Positions 1 through 10,400 of a stretch of DNA of 38,623 bases are shown here, piece by piece. This DNA comes from Mnemiopsis leidyi. Taxonomy: Eukaryota > Ctenophora > Tentaculata > Lobata > Bolinopsidae. The translations under genes and the position numbers were made by a program. Where the stretch lies: the NCBI GenBank assembly GCA_000226015.1, contig JH153596.1, positions 219,470 to 258,092 of the forward strand. Direction: 5' to 3'. The notes under the pieces are model-generated. The model was not told the origin of the DNA and made no database searches. It saw only the letters and a program-made list of their open reading frames with translations. Each line of letters begins with the position of its first letter. Within the stretch, counting starts at the first letter, position 1.

Positions 1-539
1 AAATGCGTGAGAGCGCGTGATGGCCGCGACAGTAGGTTATCAACCTACAACTGGATTCCACGATTGGACACAATACTCGAAATGGGGTCTTATTAGAGCT
101 TTGTAAATGGATAACATAACATTGCATTCATATTTCCATCAATCAGATTCCTAACAACCCAGCAGATCATATGATTTGCTTTTGACGAGATGATATCCGT
201 CTAACGTTCTAACGAAACGCGAGGAGAGCAGAAAACTGCGAGCCGCGCGCGGGTCGGGTAACATCTCGACAAGATTTGCTTTTGATTTAGATGTCTTAAT
301 TTAGATGTCTTAATTTGTTCATTCCAAAGGAGGTAGCTATGGGTACTAACCCCCCAATTTTTTTTCTTGCACAGATTCTTCAAGTTAAGTTCAGTTTAGC
401 AATAATTTGACGAGATTATATCCATTTACTGTTCAACGAAATGTTCAGCTTTGAGCTTCGAGAACCTGTTATTACCGCGACAAGCAATAATCAGATTAAC
501 ACCAAAGGTCTGCAGTATATGGTCTTAGAATTACAATGG
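1..539. other. Non-coding left edge
   Basis: No gene is supported here. Positions 187-220 and 408-441 carry two diverged copies of one segment (both start with TTGACGAGAT and run to a shared AACGAAA). A short direct repeat of TTAGATGTCTTAATT lies at about 287-318. At 32-48 there is a small palindrome (GTAGGTT-ATC-AACCTAC). Part of this stretch could be the eroded 5' end of the mariner-like element that follows, but I cannot trace its terminus. Confidence 0.4.
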
Positions 540-1315
540 TAGAGTTAGAATTGACAAAAAGACCAGTAAGCAACTGATGTGAGTCAAAGTTAACAAACAA
601 GAAAACAATGGGTTTAATCGCATTCACTTGCAAGCCTAAAAGATTTTCAGTTTTGGTGATGCCCCAAGGTACAACTATTGATGCCACCACTATGATTGAG
701 TATCTAAAGGACACATCTAAAAGGTTTATGAGCCTCAAAACACAGAAACTCTCTCTGGGAAAAGCACAACTCCAAATGGACAAAGAGAGACCTCGCTCAG
801 CCACTATTACGCAGAATCATCTCACCAAGAACAAAATCTTAGTTGTTCACCAGGCACCCTATCCTCCTCGACCGATATATGTTCAGACAGCGGCGTAACG
901 ATGCCCCGGCCACCCCGGCTACGCCGGGAGGCGCCGTCATCAGGGGGCGCCGAATCGTCATAAAAAATATGGGACAATTTTGCAAGATTAACTGCGCGAC
1001 TAGCAAAATCGCGTGTTTGGTTTAATAACTTCCCTTTTTATTTAGATTTTCCGGCCATTTTTCACAAATTGATCCCAGTAAGCCCTGACACCAGGGTCGC
1101 CAATTAGGGGCGCATTTTCATCGCCAAGGGGCCCCATATTGGCTAGGCCTACTACGTTACGCCACTGTGTTCAGAGCAATGGAGCAGGACCTTTGAAATG
1201 ATGTTTTTAACGGCCCAGAAGATGTCAAAACCGCCATTCAGCAGAACTTAAGATTGATGTCAGAAAACATCCTGATGGACCGATGTAAGATGCTGCCAGA
1301 CCACTGAGAACGTGT
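540..1315 (+). mobile_element. Tc1/mariner-like transposase fossil, interrupted
   Basis: Translated pieces on the + strand match the catalytic region of mariner/Tc1-type DDE transposases in layout: a strand with MPQGTTIDATTMIEYL, then a segment where the family's aspartate block should be (here QLQMDKERPRSATIT), then VVHQAPYPPR, the usual P-x-S-P-D block degraded. After removing the 888-1167 insertion the frame continues as DRYMFRAMEQDL and then a PEDVKTAIQQNLRLMS segment near 1210-1260. In-frame stops and missing parts show that it is dead. No terminal inverted repeats or TA duplication were found, so the limits are approximate. The family call rests on motif order seen by eye. Confidence 0.7.
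888..1167. mobile_element. hAT-type MITE, 280 bp, with 8-bp target duplication
   Basis: The element starts CAGCGGCGTAACG and ends CGTTACGCCACTG, inverted repeats that fit the CAGTGGCG-type ends common in hAT elements. It is flanked on both sides by TGTTCAGA (880-887 and 1168-1175), the 8-bp duplication expected for hAT. The interior is GC-rich and has no transposase, so it is non-autonomous. Removing the element and one duplication restores the mariner-like reading frame across the site, which independently confirms the insertion. Confidence 0.9.
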
Positions 1316-1445
1316 TATTGAAGTTAATGGATATTAAAACATATACATAGACTTTAGTCATCAGACCAACAAGAATCTCTAATTCATGTCAAGTCTTAAG
1401 TCACTATAGAAGGTTGACCAGATCTTATATATATTTCATTTTAGG

Positions 1446-4400
1446 ATGTCTGAAATAACAGAATCCTTTCCAAGTTGTGATGTTGACAATGAAGAATCAA
1501 GTAAGTATGATTTTTTGTCTGCCAGTACTTAAAGATGATGTTGCAGTTAATCAAAACTTGGTATTTGTATCTTCATTTTTAGGTTTTTGTCGTCCTGCAT
1601 TTATGAATTTACAATAACAATTTAAAATCCCAGCATACAGCTATCAAACCTACAAAACAGAACCCCCTCTTGGGGAGGAAATATTGACAAAGTTTGAAAA
1701 TAGGAGCGCTCTTGCTCAAGATTTAAACTTGCTATCAGGTTATTAAAGTGATTGTGGTGTCCCCACATCGATAAAAATATAGTATTGTTTATGGCATATA
1801 CATAAAAATAGTAAATACAGTAAACCCTCGATTTACCAAGCCTCTATTTACCAGGTCCCTCTATTTGGCCAAAATAAGGCCATATTTTGATGAAATTCTA
1901 CTTACCGGGCCCCTCTATTTACCGGGCCTCAACCCTTTCCCCGATAGGCCCGGTAAATGGAGGGTTTACTGTATATTACTTTTACTAGCACCCCTAAAAC
2001 CGAATTAACAAACATTACAAGGTCCTCATTTAGACTTGGGTATATGCAAATTACCTCAATTGTCTGCACTCTAACCGCCTACATCGTTAAAAATGTGTAA
2101 CCTCTGCCACATCGTTTTGTATAACATGCGCCACACAGAGCTTTAATAGATGTGGGGACACCACAGTAATCAGCTCAATGCATATAATTGTATAGATATT
2201 AGATAAATAATTTAGATGGTTTTCATTTTGTAAAAGTGCAAGCTGATAAGCAGATCTTTGAAACTCACAGCTTCTTTGCAATTTTTTGAACAATTTACCT
2301 TGTTATTCAAACTTGTTGCCCACCTATGGTTTCAAAATATTGAATCAGGATTGCCAGAGCTGTGTGACATAATATTCCTGGTGGGAGAAGACAAACAACC
2401 AGTATGTGCAGTACGGGCTATTCTTGCTGCCAGAAGCAGGTGTGTTATTGTGTAATGTCCTACTTATGGCTTACTACTTACTTGTTCAGATTTTGATTCT
2501 TCTGAAGTGACAACTAAAACTCTGGTGGCGGGGTATGCAAAATAATTTTTCACAGCAATATATCAGAGTATTATCAAAGGGGGAGGGGATTCAAACGATT
2601 ACGCAAATGATAACGGGGGGAAGGGGGTTTTGGACATAATCACTTGATTAAATTTTGTTTGAAGCTCCCCAATTTTTCCTAATGTTTTAACAAACTGTTT
2701 CAAAAAATGTGAACGATTCCTTACCAGTACACTGAGACTTAAATTATACAAAACGTATGATAGTGAATTTATAGACAAGAATTGACAGTTAAATATACAG
2801 AATATGTAATTCTGATTTACAAAACATTGAAACGTACCCCTTGATAAGCCACCAGCTAGAATATTAACTAACATCCTTTATATTTATTATCATGATACTT
2901 TATTAAGTAAAAAGAATAACTAAGAAGCTGAATTTCCTATCACTATTTGCAGGGTGTTCAGAAAGCAACTTTACAGCCATGTTCCAAGACGGTGTTCTCT
3001 AAAAGACACCTCTCCACGCAGCATCAAATCTGTAAGTTACATAAAGAATTAAAAACCGGTGTCTGACACTCATAAGATATCAAATCAATCGTGAATTATC
3101 ATTAAGACGGAATTTTAATCGTCTACTTTCCCTCAGAAGAGCAAACCACCGAATACTATTGTTGTTCCAGAGTTCGAGCCGAGCGTCTTCAAACAACTAA
3201 TTGAATATCTTCACACGGGAGTTTGCACATTACAGGTTATTAAGAAACAATATCTTTAAATGAAACGTTTTACTATGTTGATCAAAACTGTTTTTAAGAG
3301 TTAACAAAGAACATTGTTGGATTTCATTTTCAAAATTAGAAGAATTTTCTGTCATAGACAAAACCTTACTCAAACAAGTGTTCGACTGTTGAAGGTGTGA
3401 CAGGAAGGATTTAACATAAAGGTTTATCAAGTCAATAAATTGTGCCCCTCTCCTCTTCCTTCGTTAGCTCCAGGTTCCTCAGAAGTGTAAGACCTCATGA
3501 GACACATTATCAATAGCACTCTGGATTTCAGAAACTCCCTAAAGCTGGTCAAGGTAATTGTGTAGATGTAAAAGTTGGACAATGTGTTAAGAAGGGCCAT
3601 GTATGCAGCAACTCTAAAGAGAGTTATATGCCAGAAGTTGAATAGTTGTGAATGCTCACTTATTACCAAATTTAATCCAAGAAAGTAGACTGATCCCGGA
3701 AGAGCTGACATCAAGTAAACAGCAGCAGTGAGAAACACTGTCATGAGCCCTTGCCACCTCAATCCACTTGGATCTCTCTCTGTGATCTTTCTCGCCAGAA
3801 CCAACAACATGAGGCTGCTTATCACTGTGGTGGTGGTTGCAATGAAAGCAAACAAGCCTACTATGACTGGACTAATGACTGACCAAATACCTGTTGTGTT
3901 ACTCTTGTAGTCGCAGCTGTAGTCACGATAGCTGAAGTTCACACCCTGCCTGTCAATCAACATTATTATCAAAGGAAACCATGACGAGCAGATCACGGAA
4001 ATAAGCACGGTGAAATGAGCTGCTCTGGTCGAAAACGTGATTGCCCTAAGAGGATATTTCAGGATAAGCAACTTTGTCAAGGACAGTGCAGAGACTAGGA
4101 GAAACAATGTCATCCCTGCCAAGCACGTTACAATAAAGACAATGTAACACAGAAGATGTCCTAAAACCCAGCCGTTTGTCACCAGGGAAACAGACCCTGG
4201 CAAAACTCGAAAGAGCGACCCTGCTAAGTCAGCCACCGCGATGTATCTGATGAAACATACCATTAACTTGTGAAGACGTATTGCGTTGTGCCGCAGTGAT
4301 CCAACCAGAATCAGGATATCTCCCAAGACTGACGATACGAAGATCGCTGAACTGTATGCTGCCAGGATGCCACGCACTGTCTTATCGTGAATTCCATAGA

Positions 4401-7400
4401 GTGTATAGTTGTTATACCCCGTTTTGGACATTTAGATGTTTAGCTATATGCAGTATTGAGGACACTGAAAGGCTGTGGGTAGACCAGGCTTCGGTAGCTT
4501 GTCAGCAAAATAATGCAGGTGAAAACAGAATTTAATTAGAAAGTGTATAGGATATCCTGGTTATATAGATGGAGGAACATGAAGTTTTCGGATGAGTAGA
4601 TGTGGGGAGGAAATTAGGTCAACATATTGCTTCCCAATTTATTGGGTATCAAAAAGGAATTTGAGTAGTCCAGGAATATTGATATGTTTGATTTTAATTA
4701 ATTGCATTTTTTGGGCGGTCCGAAGTTGACGATGCTCTATTCACTTCTGGAGCTTGTCTTGGGACAAACAAGTGCTGCTTACCCTTATAAGCTAACTAAT
4801 CAATTAACCCAATCTAACAACTCACTCAGCCTAGAACATTGTTTGGGTTAGTAAACGCTGCTGATCATTACGACGTCGAGGAACTAAAGCAAGCCTGCAT
4901 CAACTTTGTTGGTAAGTACTTACAAGCCTGAATAAACTTTGTTGGTAAGTACTCACAAGCTTGCATCAACTTCGTAAGTATATTAAGCACAGTTTTCTTT
5001 GCAGATAGACAACTGCTTTGTTTAACTTCCGACGGTACAAATCTGTTTTTACTTACAAAGAATATTTGCAGGACAAAGTATAAGCACGGACACAGTATGT
5101 CATATGCTTTCTAACGCAGACAGATACATTCAATACAAATCTACAAAGGTATCTACTAGATTTCTTTCGTTCTTATCAATGAAAAGTTAGTAGCGTATTG
5201 CATTTATCAGACAACGTTACCTCTTTTCACATTAGCTAATCTCATCAAGTAATTTTTTTAAACAAACTCCATGATTTGTAAGATTTGTTCGACTTAGACA
5301 TCTAATAATGCAGGTACAGTGTGCTGATGAGATCGCAGGAAACCAGAATGTAATTCAATATATTCGATAGTTCATGCCATGCATGAAGGATTGATGGGGG
5401 GTTTGGGAGCTCTAAGATAGCACGCAAGTGCACAAGTGCTCCGGCAAGTACATAGGACACCAGACAGTGAGTCTCATTGGAATGCTCCAGAGAGGCTAAT
5501 GAACACTCTAGATATTGATTTACCCACATGAACATGAAGCTTAGTGTTTGATAGAAGTAAACGTACTAGTCTGATTTCATCTTCAGTGCAGCCAGCATCC
5601 TCCAGGAGATTAAGTACTGTTTTCCGATTGATTGTATCAAATGCAGAACTCATGTCAATACCCATTTTGTGAAATTGCCAGTACCGATTCAGAACAACTG
5701 ATATGAGGATATGTTGCCACCACACTAGGTACAACAACACCCATGTTTGTTAGCAGCTTGCCAAGGTCCGGTATAACTGTAGACCGTTTGACCAATCCGA
5801 AGCAGTGTTAGTAAGGACTGAGAGTCAGCATGTTGTTTGTTCACGAATTTAAGTGTTTGTTTGTGCAGCAGTTTCCCTGTTCCTCTCATCATCAATTGTC
5901 GCGTTATCTCTTCTGATATAAAACACGCACACTCATTTTTGCAGTGTCACGCTGGCACTTTTCCACTCATTGCCGACTGCCGTGTCAAATTACAATACAG
6001 CCGTTGTATACTTCCCACGCTCCCAGCTTGATTATAACGATTCAGACTGACAAACTCAATCGCTCATTCCACGGCACACCGTATCGTACACACTGTTTGA
6101 CACGGAGCCAAAATGAAACTTAACTGCCCAATGCGCAGCTCTCGCCCTAATCACGTGACAAGACGTCACGATCTGTTGCGCCAATCACGAACAAGGATCA
6201 CGTGCTTCTCTCCAATCAGAACATTGTTTTACATCACGTGACAAACAGAGCAACCTTATTGGACGTTATTTATTCGTGGTGTTTTATATAGAATAAAGAC
6301 TTGCTCTTGGAGCTTATCAAAAATAACACACTCCCTCTCTCCGCTCGGTCGTGTGTTATTAATGAATAATACACTCGCTATACAGCTCGTGGATTATTCA
6401 ACCATAACGAGCGCTACGCGCCCGTTATGGTTATGTTATAAGATAATCCCCGGCGTGGGCATCTTTATTCTATATATACCCAATTACGCTTCCTAGACTG
6501 CCACAGCCCAGTGTCCTGGCTTCATGAGGACACCCGCAATATTGCCGTTGTACAGCACAGGATTTATGACAGAGTTGAAGGGAAAACAGCAGGGTTTTAG
6601 AGGAAACATGGAACCACTCTGTTGGGCTGGTTACCTCACCATGGTGCCGGAAACAGATAACGGTAAGTATAATCCAGCACAAGAAGTCTGGGGAGATGAA
6701 GTTCTTGGCTTGAAGACTGGTATTTCTTCTGCCAGAATTGCTTGCTCCAGCAACATTATCTAAAGACCGAGCTGCTCTTGGAAAATTGGGAATCGATTGT
6801 ACCCTTATAGCAGTTGAGCAAATTGAACGTATCGAGGGCTCCTTTTTAATATTCATGTTTACATTGATGCAGCTTTTCTATGAGTACAATCTCTCGAGAC
6901 AAATAGTTTGTACACTTACATTGCAATGTTGGTGCAACGACCTCAATTCTCTGGCTAAGCCAAGCACTGTAGTATTTTTCCCTACTCTTTACAATTGTTC
7001 AGTGCTTTGGTATCCCTTTGATCTTAGACGGATGAAATTTCTCAGACAATACTTTATTTTGGCGGTGGTCTCTTATCTGCCATGTTTCCTAGCGTATCGT
7101 GATTTCTCCACACACACCCCATACGATTACTCCAGAGGAGACATCTCTCAAGCAAAATGGAGTAAGAAACTCGTTCCAACTCGGCTGTATCTTCTTGCCA
7201 GACACGGTAGTAGACATTTGGGAGAAGATGTAGCGATCGGAATGAATGATTTTATCGATAAGATCTTATCGGAGATAAATGAGGAAGAGCAGCCCGCTTG
7301 GCTCCGAACTTGGGACCGTCCTGAATACAAGGAAGATATGCACCTCGTACCACAAGGAATGTTGGAACACTATCATCTAGCTCAAAGATACAAGCAGAGG

Positions 7401-10400
7401 TTCCCTGCTCTCTTCCCTGATTACTACCCAGCCAGGTATCATGTGAGAAGTACATTTATTACAAGAACGAGTCAAAGTGCTTCTTCTTTTATGTACGGAT
7501 TGTTTGAGGGAGCCGGTCCTTTAGATAAGATATCGACAAGAGAAAACTTGTCGACAAACGGATTTCAGCCTGTCGGTTTAAGGGAAGAAAGTGAGGATGA
7601 GGATGTTTTGTTGCGTTTTATGGATAATTGTCCAGCGTATACTAACTCGCCTACCACTGTAAATAAAGATTCTGAAGTTGTTAAACTTCAGACATCAGAG
7701 CACTATAAGAAACTAGTACTGGAGCCAATATCTCAACGACTAGGTTTCCCAATGACAGTTGAAGACGCAGAAAATTTGTACAACTTGTGCACATTCGAGC
7801 ACGTTTCTCCGACAGAGTCAAACAATTCTTCTTTCTGTGAGATGATCCCGAAATCCGCTTTCGCTCTCTTGGACTACGAGAACGATCTCGGTCGGTATTA
7901 CTCCTCCAGCTACCCCAATAAACTGGGATACGAAATTTCGTGTGTCTTATTACAAGACTTGTTAAGCCAGTTTAACAGCAAAGAACCCGCTACAGCTCTA
8001 AGATTTGCTCACAGTGAAACTGTGTTGCCGCTTATCTCATTGTTGGGAATAAACAAAGATGAGAATGTCATGTACCGGTGGGATAAGACGGAGTTCTGGA
8101 ACCGAACAACGAAACTAAGTGAACTTGACCCATTTGCTGCAAACTTAGGTTTTGTTCTCTTCAAGGATTCTAAATCTGGAGAAGAAATAATCAAGGTTTA
8201 CTTGAACGAGAGGGAAGTAAAAGTACCGTCTTGTGAATCGGAGGAAGGGTGTAGAAAAGATGAACTTCTAGCAATAGTACAGAGCACGCAGGGCGAATGC
8301 AATAGAGCTGTCATGTGTTATGGAGCAAACTCCACCGATGATAAAATTTCGGACACGAATACCGAAAAGGACGACGATTCTCCGATTACAAAACAGGCTG
8401 TTTCCGAGAGTGTTGTCGAAGCAGCGGTTGCAGCTAAACTCGCTGATGAAAACAAAGTTTTGTTAGACTTTAACCTGTTTATTCTAATGACTGTGCTGAG
8501 TGGTCTATGTATAGTTCTGATAGGATTTGTCGGCATGAACATCAAAAAAATCATATCCGATGATGAGGTTACTGGATATCATAAAATGCCATTTTTAGAT
8601 CCTTAAGTTGATCTGTTTATGTCTATACAGCGTGTACATTTAAGCAATTTGTGATACTTTCACCATTTTGTATTAATCTCATTGAATGAAGGAAACTGCT
8701 GTAAAGTAAATGAGATCGATATGATTATGCCATATTTGGTATTTGCTTACGATTGCAAGCTTTCTTTTGTGGCCTCTATTCTGCCTATATGACTGTGTAT
8801 GAGGAAAATGGCAAGTAACTGTGTCTCATCAAAAATGTGAAAATTTAGTTTAAGAGGACTCTATTTTTCACGTAAACTTTTGTTGGTGTTGAGACTTTTA
8901 CAAGGAGGCAACGAAGCAAATACCTTGACTTCGGACAATTTGTCCAGTTAACAACTTCAATTGTTCACTAGATCATGAAATTTTTGTTGCCGGAAAAAAG
9001 GCTGAGGTTGCATCGGAGAACAAAAATTTATATTGCGATTGAAACCCAAATTGGCCGTAATAAACAAATTCGTCTGATGAAGCGCTGCCAGTGAAACTGA
9101 GATTCGTCTTCATGTAGCGCGCGTTTAAATATTTTGTTGTCACGCGAGTATCAGTTACGAAATTGTAGATCTCCTCGCTGCCACTGGACCAAGGCTTAAT
9201 AAATAAATAAAAATCAAATTTTACACAGCAATACACAAAGGAGTTAAAGCTGGAACCAGCTTACATGTGATATGTGACAGCATGAGGACGATCTTCTGTT
9301 CTTACTTCTTGCTATTTTTTCCTTCTGACTTTCGGACGACTTGAAATTTTAAGTGGATAATTCTAAATGGTTATACAAATATTTATTGGCTCAGTGACAG
9401 ATCCCAGCACTTTCTTGAACTTCATTGTGATAATACATCGCGCAATTTTCAGGTTCTTATCCAGAAAGTGATGGAGTTCATTGACAGGAACGGCGATGAA
9501 GTACTCAGTTTGCCCTCCTTCTCTATCTTACCTAAACACGTTGTACAGCTAATAATTTCTCGGGAAAGTCTCGCTGTGTCAGAGGTTTGTTTTCGACATG
9601 ATCAATTCAACATCAGATTTATTGGCACCCTGAAGTCTGTTTTCCGATTGTTTAAAAAAGCTGCATTTTTGCTTCATCTCCTTTGATTACTTATTTGATG
9701 TAGGTAAACAAGTTTGTGGCTGTGTACAATTGGAGTAAATCTCAGTACGAAAAAGAGCCTTGCCTGGCTATCAACTGTGACGAAAAAGGTGAAGAATTTT
9801 AATCTTCAAAATCATTACTTGATGAATGAGAATGAACTTGAAGTTGATAAAATTATGCCTTTTGACTGTAATTAAAGTACCTCAATATCTACTCGTCTCC
9901 CTTTGCAGTAGTGAAACTGAGTGACATTGTTGAGGGATTTCTTGACTATATACAATTCCATAAGATTCCCATCCACTATCTCATGAATGAGGTATGTACT
10001 ATACATTCCTATCTAGGTTCACATCAAGTATGTATTTATATCGCAGATATATATAACATTGTCCAGTTCAGCTGATGCTCTGATGCTATTTCTTTACCAA
10101 CTGATTTTCAAATTTCTTTGAATTCCCATTGTCCCTAATCTCCTTTCCCCTCAATTTTCCTTCTATCCTTCTGATTGATGTATTTCCTCCTCAATGTTGT
10201 TTCCTCTAAAATTCTTTATTTCCCCCTAAATGTCGCCATCTTCCTCCTAAATTTTCTCATTTTACTTCTAAAATAATCCATTAACCTTCTAAATGTCCAC
10301 GTTTTACTCCTCTAAATTCCTAACTTTTTTCTAAAGTTCGCCATTTTTCGTCTAATTTTTTCCATTCCCCTCCAAAATTTTCTTGATTGACTTCCCCTAC

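Noticed and set aside
608-898. A 96-residue host gene
   Set aside because: It is part of the mariner-like transposase fossil and is cut by the MITE at 888.
6738-7031. N-terminal extension of the phosphatase to a 622-residue protein
   Set aside because: The upstream part has no conserved motif, overlaps the GPCR fragment, and the ATG at 7032 starts a clear signal peptide.
9070-9096. Active hammerhead ribozyme
   Set aside because: CTGATGA and GAAAC are present, but stem II pairs poorly next to the core and no clear stem I/III with a cleavage site was found.
8973-9236. Minus-strand 87-codon gene
   Set aside because: It coincides with the repeat-like segment ending in AATAAATAAATAAAA and has no recognisable domain.
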